From contig NZ_KB849756.1 in the NCBI RefSeq assembly GCF_000368925.1, positions 2,831,015 through 2,895,014 of the forward strand: a DNA stretch of 64,000 nucleotides, read 5' to 3'. The notes under the pieces are model-generated. The model was given only the letters and a program-made list of their open reading frames with translations. It made no database searches and was not told the origin of the DNA. Below, piece after piece: positions 53,192 to 63,919 of the stretch (the stretch's first letter is position 1; each line of letters begins with the position of its first letter). Both the position numbers and the translations under genes were made by a program. This DNA is from Acinetobacter bereziniae LMG 1003 = CIP 70.12. GTDB lineage: Bacteria; Pseudomonadota; Gammaproteobacteria; Pseudomonadales; Moraxellaceae.

Positions 53192-54646
53192 TTACGCCAC
53201 GTCAGGCTCAAGATTCAAGAGTTCTCCGTAAACTAAATTTAAGGTCTTAATCTCCGTAATCTCAATCTCTGCAAAGCGTCCGACCCAAGAGGCATCACCT
53301 ACAAATGTTACTAAACGTGTATTGTCGGCTGTACCCACCAATAAATTTGGATCTTTGTTCGAAACATTCTCAACCAAAACGCGTTGAATAGTGCCCAACA
53401 TAGCATCTGTTTTACGGATACTGGATTGCTTAATCCAATGCTGAACTTTGGCTAAACGCTCCTTTTTCACTTCATCAGGTGTGTCATCTGGTAATTCAGA
53501 TGCAGGTGTGCCTGGACGCTTTGAATATACAAAACTGTAAGAATGGTCAAAGTCTAAATCTTGGATAAACTGGTAAGTCTCTTCAAAATGCGCATCTGTT
53601 TCCCCCGGAAAACCGATGATGAAATCTGAAGATAAATGCATATCTGGGCGAACTTTGCGCAATTTGGCAATTTTTTCGATATAAACATCAATGGTGTGAT
53701 TACGTTTCATCGCTTGTAAAACATCATTTGAGCCACTTTGCACAGGTAAGTGCAAATGTGAAACCATTTGTGGTAAGTCGCGATAGCATTGGATCAAATC
53801 GTCATTAAATTCGAGCGGATGTGAGGTGGTATAACGTAAGCGACCAATACCTGGAATTTCTGCAACAAGACGCAATAAATCTGCGAATGTGCAAATTTCG
53901 CCTTCAAAGGTCTCACCACGATAACCATTCACATTTTGACCCAGTAGGCTAATTTCACGCACACCTTTTTCAGCCAAACCTGCAATTTCTGCCAAGACAT
54001 CATCCAGAGGACGAGATACTTCTTCACCACGTGTGTAGGGAACTACGCAAAATGAACAATATTTCGAACAGCCTTCCATGATAGAAACGAATGCTTTGTA
54101 GCCTTCTACGCGCGGTTCAGGCAAAAAGTCGAACTTTTCAATGTCAGGGAATGAGATATCCACCAGCTTAATTTTATCTTTTTTAGGTTTTTCAATTTGA
54201 TCAACATGTTGATCTAACATTTGCGGTAAACGATGCAAAGTTTGTGGACCAAAAACCATATCAACATAAGGCGCACGCTTTTGGATGTTGTCACCTTCTT
54301 GTGAAGCAACGCAACCGCCGACACCAATAACAAGATCAGGATTTTTTTCTTTAAGTTTGCGCCAGCGTCCTAATTCCGAAAATACTTTTTCTTGCGCTTT
54401 TTCACGGATTGAACAGGTATTCATCAGTAGAATATCTGCATCACTTGGATCGCTTGTGAGCACATAACCGTGTGAGTCGCCTAAAAGATCTGCCATACGA
54501 TGACTGTCATACTCATTCATCTGACACCCTTGCGTTTCGATATACAGTTTTTTAACCGTACCGTCGGCTGGGGTGTGCTGTGGCTGGGTTACAGTGTTTT
54601 CTGAGGCAGCTTTGGCACCATTTGGAATGAAGGTTTGAACCGTCAT
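53192..54646 (-). CDS. miaB: tRNA-2-methylthio-N6-dimethylallyladenosine synthase MiaB
   Basis: This 484-residue radical-SAM enzyme has the N-terminal UPF0004 cluster domain ([41 protein letters not shown]), radical SAM motif [15 protein letters not shown] (CxxxCxxC), and a C-terminal TRAM domain ([22 protein letters not shown]). It adds the 2-methylthio group to A37 of tRNA. It is the first gene of the miaB-phoH-ybeY run. Confidence 0.96.
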   Translation of the reverse strand: MTVQTFIPNGAKAASENTVTQPQHTPADGTVKKLYIETQGCQMNEYDSHRMADLLGDSHGYVLTSDPSDADILLMNTCSIREKAQEKVFSELGRWRKLKEKNPDLVIGVGGCVASQEGDNIQKRAPYVDMVFGPQTLHRLPQMLDQHVDQIEKPKKDKIKLVDISFPDIEKFDFLPEPRVEGYKAFVSIMEGCSKYCSFCVVPYTRGEEVSRPLDDVLAEIAGLAEKGVREISLLGQNVNGYRGETFEGEICTFADLLRLVAEIPGIGRLRYTTSHPLEFNDDLIQCYRDLPQMVSHLHLPVQSGSNDVLQAMKRNHTIDVYIEKIAKLRKVRPDMHLSSDFIIGFPGETDAHFEETYQFIQDLDFDHSYSFVYSKRPGTPASELPDDTPDEVKKERLAKVQHWIKQSSIRKTDAMLGTIQRVLVENVSNKDPNLLVGTADNTRLVTFVGDASWVGRFAEIEITEIKTLNLVYGELLNLEPDVA

Positions 54647-54932
54647 GGAGGGGTCTATCCTATGAAGAAAGGGAATTTTAAATTCGCATTGAGTTTGTTA
54701 TTTTAACAGACTCGCAAAAGGCGCGCTATTTTACAGCATTTAAATGGAATTCAGGGAAATATTTAAACATCACTGCTAGCTTAAGAACAGTAGGGAACAC
54801 AAATGAAAAAAATCAAGAAAAACAGAATAGATTATTAATGATGAATCATGAGGTTACATAACACAACAGTAGAAATGGATTAGAATAATTAAACTAGGCA
54901 CAAATAAGTGCATCAGCAAGTTAAGGCACATC

Positions 54933-56906
54933 ATGCAGGTTGAGAGAAAAACGGTGTTAAAGCAGCAACTTAAGCAAAATAAATTAAAACTTTACCTTTT
55001 AGGCACAGTTGCATGCACAAGCCTGCAAGTGACTTATGCTGCTGAAGAGCAGTTTAATGATGCTTTGCGTAATGCGAATAATTCGAGTGCTTTAGAACAG
55101 TACCGTGTTTCAATGCAAAATGATGCTTTAGGCTACTATCCTGAATATTGGATGTTGAATGCTAATCTTGCTTTTCAACCTGCTGGCAACATTATTAGCT
55201 TTGCGCAACGTTACCCACAATCGGCAATGGCTGAAAAGCTAGCGGCAGACTATGTGGAAGAAAAAGTCAAACAGGCAGATTTTTCAAGCGCCCAACCCGT
55301 ATTGCAATATGTGACCAATCCAGACCAAGCAGAACGCTGTGCAGTCGCACAAGTTCGTGCCAAAACAGGCGATGCCTTGGTTTTTGCCGAATTCAAAGAT
55401 GTTTGGCTGACGACCAACACTCAACCTGAATCTTGTAATGGTTTGGGGCGGATGATGTTGTCTAGTCCACTGATGACGACACAAGATCGTCAACAACGTC
55501 TTTATGCACAATTAAGAGCAGGACAATCTGGTTTGGCTATAGCGACAGCACAATCAATTGGTATTAATTTATCTTTGACCCAGTTAAATCAAATTCAAGC
55601 AAATCCACTCAATTACTTATGGTCAGCACCGAAAACGAATGTGCAAGATTATGCCTATTTAGTGTATGCCTTGGGTCGTGCAGCGGATACAGATTTAACC
55701 AGTGCTTTGCAGTCTGTACCTAAGTTGGTTCAGGGTGTGCCAGAAGATGTGCAAAAATATATTTATCGTACTGTGGGCTATATAGGTGGCACAACAGTCA
55801 TGAAAAATAATTTTAATCGCGAAGTGCTGCAAAACTTTGATGCCAGTTATGGTGTGCCTTTTAGCGCTGAAGAAGCTGAGGTGTATGCACGCCAAGCGAT
55901 ACGATTTGGTGCGTGGGAAAGTGTGATTCGTGCAATTGACAGTATGAGCGTCACGCAAAAACAAGAAGATCGTTGGCAATATTGGTTAGCACGTGCGTCT
56001 GAACAACGTAGTGATGCGCAATCGAAAAGAACAGCACGTGAGATTTATCAGCGTTTGGCTATGTCAGGCGATGATTATCATAATTTGCTTGCCAAAGATC
56101 ATTTGGGGCAAAAATATAATGATAGCCCAGCAAGAGAGCAACCCTCGACAGACGATCAACAACGTCTAAATAGTGATATTCATTTTCGTCGTGCGTTTAC
56201 TTTACGTAATATCAATGCCCCAGCAACCTATACCAATAGAGAATGGAATTGGGCTGTACGTCAGGCATACTTGAAGCATGATGATGGCTTGCTGCTTGCT
56301 GCTGCAAAACGTGCCACTGATATGGGCTGGTATGATCGGGCAATTTATGCGGCAGAACGTACAGAGAAAAAACATAACTATACCTATCGTTATGCGACAC
56401 CACATCAATCTTTAGTCGTTAGCCATAGTCGAAATGCTGGGATTGACCCTGCTTGGGCATATGGTTTAATGCGCCAAGAAAGTCGTTTTGTCACCGCTGC
56501 TCGTTCACATGTAGGTGCGGGCGGTTTGATGCAAATCATGCCAGGCACGGCAAAATTGGTGGCAAGACAGATGGGTGAAACATATAATCCTGCTGCACTC
56601 AGTGATGCCAATACTAATATTCGTTATGGTACTTTCTATTTGTCAATGATTCATGGGCAATTAAGCAGTAATCCAGTTTTGGCAACAGCAGGTTATAACG
56701 CTGGACCAAACCGTGCTAAACGTTGGCAACCTGATTATCAAAATCTTTCAGCAGATCAGTATACAGAGTCCATTCCTTTGAATGAGACTCGTGACTATGT
56801 AAAAAATGTGATGACCAATGCTGCGCATTATGGAATTTTATTAGGACAAGGACCTCAAGCTATTGAAAGTCGTATGCCTGTGATTCCAACTCGTGTATCG
56901 CAATAA
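54933..56906 (+). CDS. slt: soluble lytic murein transglycosylase (Slt-type)
   Basis: This is a 657-residue exported protein. A signal peptide ends near TYAAEEQF (residues 36-38). Residues about 40-450 are the helical superhelix (U and L domains). Residues about 500-640 are the SLT domain, with catalytic Glu in YGLMRQESRF, GLMQIMPGTAK, and NIRYGTFYLSMI. It cleaves peptidoglycan to 1,6-anhydro products in the periplasm. The length matches E. coli Slt70 (645). Confidence 0.94.
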   Translation: MQVERKTVLKQQLKQNKLKLYLLGTVACTSLQVTYAAEEQFNDALRNANNSSALEQYRVSMQNDALGYYPEYWMLNANLAFQPAGNIISFAQRYPQSAMAEKLAADYVEEKVKQADFSSAQPVLQYVTNPDQAERCAVAQVRAKTGDALVFAEFKDVWLTTNTQPESCNGLGRMMLSSPLMTTQDRQQRLYAQLRAGQSGLAIATAQSIGINLSLTQLNQIQANPLNYLWSAPKTNVQDYAYLVYALGRAADTDLTSALQSVPKLVQGVPEDVQKYIYRTVGYIGGTTVMKNNFNREVLQNFDASYGVPFSAEEAEVYARQAIRFGAWESVIRAIDSMSVTQKQEDRWQYWLARASEQRSDAQSKRTAREIYQRLAMSGDDYHNLLAKDHLGQKYNDSPAREQPSTDDQQRLNSDIHFRRAFTLRNINAPATYTNREWNWAVRQAYLKHDDGLLLAAAKRATDMGWYDRAIYAAERTEKKHNYTYRYATPHQSLVVSHSRNAGIDPAWAYGLMRQESRFVTAARSHVGAGGLMQIMPGTAKLVARQMGETYNPAALSDANTNIRYGTFYLSMIHGQLSSNPVLATAGYNAGPNRAKRWQPDYQNLSADQYTESIPLNETRDYVKNVMTNAAHYGILLGQGPQAIESRMPVIPTRVSQ

Positions 56907-56943
56907 TCGCTTTAAACTTGGATGAAACTTTGTTGGTAAATCA

Positions 56944-57603
56944 ATGATTTTCAATATTTTTCGTAAATTAAAGAAGTTTTGCATGGCATTGACTGTATGC
57001 TGTGCGGGATTTTTTTTGGTCAATGTGCCGTTGCATGCAGCACCGCAATTACAAGGTTATGTGATGCAGGTGCAATTGACGCCAGCGGTTTGTGCCTTGG
57101 ATTCGTCTAAACAAAAACAACGCAAATGTTTAGAAGGATATTCATTAACGATTTCAGGTTTATTGCCCGAAACAACTGAGAGAAATTGCACCACCAATTC
57201 ATCTGCAAGCTTAACGCCCTTACAGGCAAAGGTCGTAGCTCGAGTGATGCCAGAGGAAAATGCCCGCATTCAACTTTGGCGGAGTGTGGGGGGATGTGTC
57301 CCGATGAATGCCAGTCAGTATTTTAGAACAGTTATCAATTTGGCTGATCGACTTAAAATTCCAGCAGATTTGACCAGTTCAGAAAATAAAAACGTACAGC
57401 ACAATGCTTTAAAAACACAATTTGTAAGATTAAACCCGGGAATGAACAATGATAGTATTCGCTTCACTTGTCAAAGTTCATCATCAAATCCAGTATTAAC
57501 TGAAGTTCAAGTGTGTTATCGAGTCAATGGGCAGTATAAACAATGCTCGAATCATATTGTTTCAAATTGTCCAAATACATTCTCAATCAAGGGTACATAT
57601 TAG
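56944..57603 (+). CDS. secreted RNase T2-like protein with lost catalytic histidines
   Basis: This is a 219-residue protein with a signal peptide (cleavage near LHAAPQLQG). The mature part follows the RNase T2 (RNase I) layout: VQLTPAVCALDSS corresponds to the first strand and Cys, YSLTISGLLPE (residues 66-76) to the HGLWP motif, LWRSVGGCVPMNASQYF (111-127) to the second catalytic region, and EVQVCYRVNGQYKQC to the C-terminal Cys pair. Both catalytic His positions are replaced (Ser71, Val115, and Gln110 for the further His). Nine or more cysteines remain. It lies 37 bases after slt. The family call is mine from the motif register. Confidence 0.6.
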   Translation: MIFNIFRKLKKFCMALTVCCAGFFLVNVPLHAAPQLQGYVMQVQLTPAVCALDSSKQKQRKCLEGYSLTISGLLPETTERNCTTNSSASLTPLQAKVVARVMPEENARIQLWRSVGGCVPMNASQYFRTVINLADRLKIPADLTSSENKNVQHNALKTQFVRLNPGMNNDSIRFTCQSSSSNPVLTEVQVCYRVNGQYKQCSNHIVSNCPNTFSIKGTY

Positions 57604-57861
57604 CCACTGTTGGTATTTTAGATTTTGTGTCTGGTCATCCCTGAAAAGCAGATATATTCATAAATAAAGCTGAATTGTCGTTAGAACCCATTCTTTTTGA
57701 GCTATTTTATTTATATTTCCTATCATACTTTTGTTGAAATTCATTCTCTTTTACATGCAAGTGTCAAAGGATTGGAGTACAATCTTTGCCGTTTATGATA
57801 ATTCGATTAAAACGGATTTAACCGTTTAATCACATTAACGATCCTCATTGGAGATAATTAC

Positions 57862-58848
57862 ATGAAGCAACCTGTTCGCGTTGCCGTTACTGGCGCAGCT
57901 GGTCAAATCGGTTACAGCTTATTATTCCGTATCGCTAGCGGTGAAATGCTTGGTAAAGACCAACCCGTTATTTTGCAATTGTTAGAAGTTCCATTTGAGA
58001 AAGCTCAAGCTGCGCTTAAAGGCGTAATGATGGAATTAGATGACTGTGCTTTCCCATTATTGGCTGGCATGATCGGTACTGATGATCCAAAAGTTGCATT
58101 TAAAGATGCTGACTACGCGTTATTGGTTGGTTCACGTCCACGCGGTCCTGGTATGGAACGTGCTGACTTGTTGAAAGTGAACGGTGAAATCTTCATTGGT
58201 CAAGGTCAAGCGCTTAACGAAGTAGCAAGCCGTGACGTAAAGGTACTTGTTGTAGGTAACCCTGCAAATACAAATGCTTATATCGCAATGAAATCTGCTC
58301 CAGACCTTCCAGCGAAAAACTTTACTGCAATGTTACGTCTTGACCACAACCGTGCGTTAACTCAAATTGCTCAAAAAGCTGGTGTTGCTGTAGCTGACAT
58401 CAAAAACCTTACAGTTTGGGGTAACCACTCTCCAACAATGTATGCTGACTACCGTTTTGCAACTGCAAATGGCGAAAACTTAAAAGACAAAATCAACGAT
58501 GCTGATTGGAACGCAAACGTATTCCTTCCAACTGTTGGTAAACGTGGTGCTGCGATCATCGAAGCACGTGGTCTTTCTTCTGCTGCTTCTGCTGCAAATG
58601 CTGCAATCGACCATATGCGTGATTGGGCACTCGGCACAAATGGCGAATGGGTAACGATGGGTATTCCTTCAGACGGTTCTTATGGTATTCCTGAAGGCGT
58701 AATCTACGGTGTTCCAGTAACTTGTGAAAATGGCGAATACAAACGTGTTGAAGGCTTAGAAATTGACGCATTCAGCCGTGAACGTATGGATAAAACACTT
58801 CAAGAACTTGAAGAAGAGCGTGCTGCAATTGCAGATATGCTTAAATAA
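57862..58848 (+). CDS. mdh: malate dehydrogenase
   Basis: This 328-residue NAD-dependent enzyme has [19 protein letters not shown] (NAD fold), [45 protein letters not shown] and the catalytic His in [12 protein letters not shown]. It belongs to the Mdh group of about 325 residues found in beta- and some gammaproteobacteria. It interconverts malate and oxaloacetate in the TCA cycle. The codons are enriched in favoured forms, consistent with high expression. GGAGAT lies before the start. Confidence 0.96.
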   Translation: MKQPVRVAVTGAAGQIGYSLLFRIASGEMLGKDQPVILQLLEVPFEKAQAALKGVMMELDDCAFPLLAGMIGTDDPKVAFKDADYALLVGSRPRGPGMERADLLKVNGEIFIGQGQALNEVASRDVKVLVVGNPANTNAYIAMKSAPDLPAKNFTAMLRLDHNRALTQIAQKAGVAVADIKNLTVWGNHSPTMYADYRFATANGENLKDKINDADWNANVFLPTVGKRGAAIIEARGLSSAASAANAAIDHMRDWALGTNGEWVTMGIPSDGSYGIPEGVIYGVPVTCENGEYKRVEGLEIDAFSRERMDKTLQELEEERAAIADMLK

Positions 58849-58881
58849 TTAAAAAATTTAATCTATTTAAGATTAGTTTTG

Positions 58882-58910
58882 AAAAAGCACTCTACATAGA
58901 GTGCTTTTTT
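58882..58910. terminator. mdh terminator
   Basis: A 13-base perfect stem, AAAAAGCACTCTA / TAGAGTGCTTTTT, with a two-base loop, 34 bases after the stop. Confidence 0.9.
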
Positions 58911-59083
58911 ATTGGTGAAATTCAACACAATACAATGAAATACTGTCTGTTGAAGCAAGCTTTGTTTGAATTTTAATCACAAATTGAAACAAGAAAACCA
59001 AAAATACAACTATCTTTTGTATGACCTTTCTTATAAGTTAATTGTATATCTAATGACAAATAAACTTATATAAGGAGGGCGAT

Positions 59084-59341
59084 ATGCTCAGGACGAACAA
59101 ACCATCCTTAGAGTTACTGTTTTCCCAACTGGGTTTAGCCAATAGTTCAGCAGCGATTGAACTTTATGTACGAACCCACCAGCTACCCGCAAATGTGTCT
59201 CTACATGAAGCACCATTTTGGAATAGATCTCAGCGTGATTTATTAATCAGTCATTTGGTGCAAGATGATGATTGGGCAATTTGGATTGACGAGTTAAACC
59301 AACAACTCCATTTAGATGCTTATAAATTACAAACAGCTTAA
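59084..59341 (+). CDS. DUF2789 family protein
   Basis: This 85-residue protein (PSLELLFSQLGLANSSAAIE, then HLVQDDDWAIWIDELNQQL) matches the DUF2789 family, a small helical domain common in gammaproteobacteria. AAGGAGGG lies before the ATG, an unusually strong ribosome site. Function unknown. A terminator follows. Confidence 0.85.
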   Translation: MLRTNKPSLELLFSQLGLANSSAAIELYVRTHQLPANVSLHEAPFWNRSQRDLLISHLVQDDDWAIWIDELNQQLHLDAYKLQTA

Positions 59342-59366
59342 CGCTTTCACTTTTCCCAAGCGCAAC

Positions 59367-59396
59367 AAAAAAGATGGCTACACTAGCCATCTTTTC
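59367..59396. terminator. terminator after the DUF2789 gene
   Basis: AAAAGATGGCTA and TAGCCATCTTTT pair around CAC; T-rich tail. It faces the convergent helical-repeat gene too. Confidence 0.85.
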
Positions 59397-59445
59397 TTTT
59401 TTTATGGTTTGCCAGTTCATGTCATGGTGACTTTACACTAAATGC

Positions 59446-59973
59446 TTAATGTAATTTACTTTGGATCATTTGGCTGAACCAATGTTCACTTCGAACAGGT
59501 TGAAAAGCATGATGTTGTCGAAGTAGTGTTAAATCAAAATCTGCAGTTTTGATATATTTATTTAACCAATGACGAGTCAAAGCAAAATCATGCTTGCTTA
59601 CAGAAGCATAAGCCAACATAAAGTAAATATCCGCATGCTCATGTTGAGTCATCGGTTTCAAGATTTGCTGTGTGATCAGGGCATAACGCGATTCTTTAGT
59701 CAGTTCAAAGTAAATCATATAGGCTTTGGCTAAATGCAAAGAAAGCTGTATATACAATGACATCGGCATTTCTTCGTATTCCAGACGCGCAGTTTCAAGC
59801 AATACAATCGCTTCTTGTAAAAAATGTATCTGTTCCTGTTTTGAATGACTTTGCGTGACTAACTGTAAACGTAGATCACCACGTTCAAGTGCAAGTTCAG
59901 GTGTATTGCCTGACAAATACAATTGATCAGTTTCACCAATACGCGAGATGATTTGTTTTGTATTATCAAACAT
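59446..59973 (-). CDS. conserved hypothetical protein with TPR-like helices
   Basis: This is a 175-residue soluble, all-helical protein. Repeating patterns (LYIQLSLHLAKAYMIYFEL, then YALITQQILKPM and HADIYFMLAYASVSKHD) look like degenerate tetratricopeptide helices, suggesting a protein-binding scaffold. No signal peptide. No family recognised. It stands alone between terminators. Confidence 0.6.
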   Translation of the reverse strand: MFDNTKQIISRIGETDQLYLSGNTPELALERGDLRLQLVTQSHSKQEQIHFLQEAIVLLETARLEYEEMPMSLYIQLSLHLAKAYMIYFELTKESRYALITQQILKPMTQHEHADIYFMLAYASVSKHDFALTRHWLNKYIKTADFDLTLLRQHHAFQPVRSEHWFSQMIQSKLH

Positions 59974-60161
59974 ATGCTGAATCCTCTTAATTTCTACACT
60001 CTATTATGAGGTTTATTTCAATAATTTAAAGCCAATTACTTTGAGATGGAGCGTTGCATATTTAAATACTCAAGACCAAAATGGTCAAAGCTATTCAATA
60101 GTCCTAAAAGCTTTTATAACTACAAGAACTTGCAATATGGCTGATCTTTTCGTTAAAGCAC

Positions 60162-60764
60162 TTATAGGATAGGGGTATCGCTTCTGAGCCATGCTGTAAT
60201 TGAAAGTCGTTGATGTTTAGCTTCAAGAACTTCATGCAATAAGTCGCTTTGGAATAAGGCGATTCGATTGGGTTTGGGTTCTAAAGTATGCCATACATTA
60301 TTTTTGTCTTGTAAATGCAATTTACCTCCCCAGTTATCCTGCCATTCATTATGTAAATAATACACTGTAGAAATCATACGACCATTTTTGCCTTGAGGAT
60401 TATCTCGATGCAAGGCATAAAACTCGCCTGCGTTATAGCAAGCAAAATGAGCTTCGATTTCTTTGATTCCCAAGTAAAATGTTGCATTGAAAATTTGAAC
60501 GAGCTGTTGCAACGCTTGGATATGCTGTTGAGCAATTTCTAAATCTTCATTGATCCATAAAATATGATCACTGCGAATTTTGCTGATTACACCATTTTGA
60601 ATTGCCGCATCACGGAAACGGTTTAAATTTTCGGTACACTCTTGCATCAATTGTTGTACATATTCAGCCGGGTAGGCATGGTCAATAACAGTAAATCCAT
60701 GTTGATCTAAATCATCAAGAATTTGATCAACATTCCATGACTTTGGGAGGGAAAGTGCTTCCAT
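60162..60764 (-). CDS. 2-oxoglutarate/Fe(II)-dependent oxygenase
   Basis: This is a 200-residue protein. The C-terminal half is a double-stranded beta helix with H119-x-D121 (YALHRDNPQGK), H177 (SDLLHEVL) and R186 (HQRLSITAW), the facial triad and the 2-oxoglutarate-binding Arg. VYYLHNEWQDNWGGKLHL is the conserved strand before the second His. It resembles prolyl 4-hydroxylase-like enzymes; the substrate (protein, ribosomal protein or small molecule) is unknown. Confidence 0.85.
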   Translation of the reverse strand: MEALSLPKSWNVDQILDDLDQHGFTVIDHAYPAEYVQQLMQECTENLNRFRDAAIQNGVISKIRSDHILWINEDLEIAQQHIQALQQLVQIFNATFYLGIKEIEAHFACYNAGEFYALHRDNPQGKNGRMISTVYYLHNEWQDNWGGKLHLQDKNNVWHTLEPKPNRIALFQSDLLHEVLEAKHQRLSITAWLRSDTPIL

Positions 60765-60879
60765 AAATAACCAAAAATTAGTGTTTGAGGGGCTGTTGCT
60801 ATATTAGAACAAACGATGGACAGTGAAGAAATATTTTTTCGTGTTAAAATAACCATTGAACTCAGGAATTAATCGAAAC

Positions 60880-61737
60880 ATGAATTACCGTCACCATTTC
60901 CATGCAGGCAACTTTGCCGATGTCATGAAACATGTGTTATTGCTCCAACTATTGACACGTCTCAATGCTAAAGACAAACCCTATCGTTATATAGATACAC
61001 ATGGTGGTGCGGGCAAATACGATTTATCTACATCTGAAGCGCAAAAATCAGGTGAATTCTTAACGGGCATTCACCGTCTCGTTAAGCTTGATGATTCAAT
61101 TAAACGCAATGCACCAGAAGGGGTAAAACAATACCTCAAAGTGGTTGAAGATATGCGTGCAGGTTCTGGAAAAGGTGCTTATCCAGGCTCACCTTGGTTT
61201 GCACTTGAAGCAATGCGAGATATAGACAAGGCAACAATCTTTGAAATGCAGCGTGATGTGTTTCAGCAATTGTATTTTAATATCCGCGACAAACGTGCAG
61301 GCTTGCATGAACGTGATGCATACGAAGGGCTTTTAGGGGTAATTCCACCAAAAGAAAAACGTGGTTTGGTGATGATTGATCCACCTTATGAGTTAGAACG
61401 TAAAGACTTTCCGCAACTGGTTGAATTAATCGCTGCTGCATATAAAAAATGGTCTACAGGTGTATTCGCAATTTGGTATCCGATCAAAGACCGTGCCATG
61501 ATTGAACGTTTTGAAAAGAAAATGATTAAAACAGGGATTCGCCGTCAGTTAATTTGTGAAGTTTGTGTATGGCCCGACGATACACCAGTTGGATTAAATG
61601 GTTGTGGTTTGTTGGTCATCAATCCACCATGGAAATTTTCTGAAGATGCGGATGAAGCATTGCAATGGTTATTCCCACATTTGCGCATGAGTGAAAATGG
61701 TGGGCATGCTGCTGTGCGTTGGTTGGTGGGCGAATAA
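60880..61737 (+). CDS. rlmJ: 23S rRNA (adenine(2030)-N(6))-methyltransferase RlmJ
   Basis: This 285-residue protein starts MNYRHHFHAGNFADVMKH, the RlmJ (YhiR) signature, and has RYIDTHGGAGKYDLS, the motif MIDPPYELERKDF (DPPY) for N6-adenine methylation, and AIWYPIKDRAMIERFEK. It methylates A2030 of 23S rRNA. The start at 60880 is fixed by family; the frame is open eight codons further. Confidence 0.94.
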   Translation: MNYRHHFHAGNFADVMKHVLLLQLLTRLNAKDKPYRYIDTHGGAGKYDLSTSEAQKSGEFLTGIHRLVKLDDSIKRNAPEGVKQYLKVVEDMRAGSGKGAYPGSPWFALEAMRDIDKATIFEMQRDVFQQLYFNIRDKRAGLHERDAYEGLLGVIPPKEKRGLVMIDPPYELERKDFPQLVELIAAAYKKWSTGVFAIWYPIKDRAMIERFEKKMIKTGIRRQLICEVCVWPDDTPVGLNGCGLLVINPPWKFSEDADEALQWLFPHLRMSENGGHAAVRWLVGE

Positions 61738-61900
61738 TTCATTTCTGGCAATAGCTAGAAAGGTGAATAATGATGCGAATTACAAATTATGACCAAATAA
61801 TTTGAGTAATTCGTATCAATTTCACTTAGAAATGAATGTGATAAAATCTTAGGTGAGATATCAACAGCTCCAAAATAAGAGCCATAGATAGGATTCGAAA

Positions 61901-62728
61901 ATGACAAATATAAATAAACCAGAAAGCCCAAACTCTTCAAACCAAGACCTTGGATTTGATGGCATTACTTTTGAGGTTGAAGAGGAAGAGCATACGCATG
62001 AAGGGCAAAAAGTAAAACGTCGCGGGATCTATTTGTGGCCTAACCTGATTACAACTTCAGCGTTGTTATCAGGCTTTTATTCCATTATTGCCAGTATGAA
62101 TGGTGATTTTACTCAAGCGATTTATGCCATTTTCCTGGCAGCATTATTTGATGGTTTGGATGGTCGAGTGGCACGCGCAATTGGTGCACAGAGTGCTTTT
62201 GGTGAGCAATTCGATTCACTTTCAGACTTGCTGGCGTTTGGTGTTGCACCTGCTATCTTAATGTATAGCTGGAGTATGCATGATTTAGGTAGAATTGGTT
62301 TAGCTGCCTGTTTTGTTTATACAGCTTGTGCTGCATTCCGTTTAGCACGTTTTAACGTACAAATTGGTGTGGTCGATAAACGTTATTTTATCGGTGTTGC
62401 GAGTCCTTTGGCTGCAATCATTATTATCGCATGGGTTTGGGTTGGACAAGATTTCAGTTATATTTTTAATCTTAAAGATGGTGCTATTCAGGCAACCAAT
62501 GCGTTTGTCATTATTGCCGTTGGTTTGTTGATGATTTCCAATATTAAATACTATTCATTTAAAACAGTGGATCGTAAGCGAGTACCATTCTTTGTATTGC
62601 CAATCGCTGTATTTATCCTTGCAGCAATGACTTATAATATTCCTGTAGGCATATTGGTGATTTCAATTATCTATGCTATTTCTGGTTTTGTAACAACATT
62701 CTTGGCAAGAAAGAATACGGTTGAATAA
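61901..62728 (+). CDS. pssA: CDP-diacylglycerol--serine O-phosphatidyltransferase
   Basis: This is a 275-residue inner-membrane protein of about eight helices. The CDP-alcohol motif runs DGLDGRVARAIGAQ then FGEQFDSLSD (about 87-112), matching DG-x2-AR-x8-G-x3-D-x3-D. It makes phosphatidylserine, the precursor of phosphatidylethanolamine. An acidic N-terminus of about 40 residues precedes the first helix. This is the membrane type, not the soluble E. coli PssA type. Confidence 0.93.
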   Translation: MTNINKPESPNSSNQDLGFDGITFEVEEEEHTHEGQKVKRRGIYLWPNLITTSALLSGFYSIIASMNGDFTQAIYAIFLAALFDGLDGRVARAIGAQSAFGEQFDSLSDLLAFGVAPAILMYSWSMHDLGRIGLAACFVYTACAAFRLARFNVQIGVVDKRYFIGVASPLAAIIIIAWVWVGQDFSYIFNLKDGAIQATNAFVIIAVGLLMISNIKYYSFKTVDRKRVPFFVLPIAVFILAAMTYNIPVGILVISIIYAISGFVTTFLARKNTVE

Positions 62729-62762
62729 GATATAAAATAAAACCTATGGTAAGGAGCTTGAT

Positions 62763-63848
62763 ATGCGGTTGTTTCAAGATTTCTTAGATCAGTCTAAACA
62801 ACTGAATCAAGCTCAAACGCCCACTGAACTTTGCTATCACCCTCCCAAAGATAAATACAAAATTGCGCATCAAAAGTTGGTTTTGGCTAACTTACCGGCT
62901 CCATTACATTATCTCAATTTCTATAGTTTGATCGGGCAACCGAATAACGCTGTTTTCTGCAATCAAAATGAAATCTCGACCACTGCTTTAGATACTGCCA
63001 CTGTATTGGGCAGTACAAGTGCCCATATGGTGGGACAACTCAATGGCTATTCGATTCAGCATGATTGTCAGTTTCAGGTTGATGATCAATCCAAAGTAAA
63101 ATTTGAGTTTGGTCAAAAAGAACAGGTTTTTGGAAAAATTCCAAATTTTGTAATGCGAAGGTGGGATAGCGAATTAAGTTTTGATTTAAAGATTACGACT
63201 TTGCCTTTGGTTTCGCATTTTATTCATTTGAAATTTGGTTTTGCTGAGAATTGGTCTTTGGTTGCGCACTGTGAAGGTTGTATCCAATACAAAGATCAAA
63301 AATATGATATTCAACAATACGCGGCTTTTGAATATATGCGTATGGTGAATTTTCCATATCTTCCTTATGCGCTCTACACTTATCAACTCATTCAATTGAG
63401 TGATGAGTTACAAATCATTTGTGTTTATAGTTGTGACCAAATGAATAATACCTTGTATTCTCGTATCTATATGCGAAATATCCAAACACTTGAAGCCAAA
63501 ATGTTTGATCGACAAGTTGTATTTAATATTCAGCGTGTTTTCCCTAAAGTCAAAACGGTTAACCAACAAGAAATGTATTTGCCCAGAGAGTTTGAATGGC
63601 AATACCAAGATGAAAAAATTTCTATCAGTATCCAAGCTCAAAGTCGGGGTGATTATAAATTTGGTTTAGCGGCAGGTTATGTCGGTAGTTTTAGTTATCA
63701 ACTGCAAATCAATGAACAAAGCTACCAAGGCGAAAGTGGTTATTGTGAATATATTGATTGTCGCCCTTTAAAGTGGCAAGAAATCGATAAAGAAAATAAA
63801 TTATCCAGTAAATCGAGCCAACCTGCGCTCATAATGCTCAAAAAATAG
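62763..63848 (+). CDS. conserved hypothetical protein, lipocalin/AttH-like beta fold (DUF6670-like)
   Basis: This is a 361-residue soluble protein dominated by beta strands (TATVLGSTSAHMVGQL, FDLKITTLPLVSHFIHLKF, AAFEYMRMVNFPYLP). The overall pattern recalls CrtC/AttH-like double lipocalins, and I believe Acinetobacter members are catalogued as DUF6670, but neither is certain. It lies 34 bases after pssA and may share its transcript. AAGGAG precedes the start. Function unknown. Confidence 0.65.
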   Translation: MRLFQDFLDQSKQLNQAQTPTELCYHPPKDKYKIAHQKLVLANLPAPLHYLNFYSLIGQPNNAVFCNQNEISTTALDTATVLGSTSAHMVGQLNGYSIQHDCQFQVDDQSKVKFEFGQKEQVFGKIPNFVMRRWDSELSFDLKITTLPLVSHFIHLKFGFAENWSLVAHCEGCIQYKDQKYDIQQYAAFEYMRMVNFPYLPYALYTYQLIQLSDELQIICVYSCDQMNNTLYSRIYMRNIQTLEAKMFDRQVVFNIQRVFPKVKTVNQQEMYLPREFEWQYQDEKISISIQAQSRGDYKFGLAAGYVGSFSYQLQINEQSYQGESGYCEYIDCRPLKWQEIDKENKLSSKSSQPALIMLKK

Positions 63849-63919
63849 ATAAAAAAGCAAAAAAAAGGGTGAATTTGAGGAAAAAACATCCATCCGAACA
63901 GAAAGATTAAAAAAGGGGG

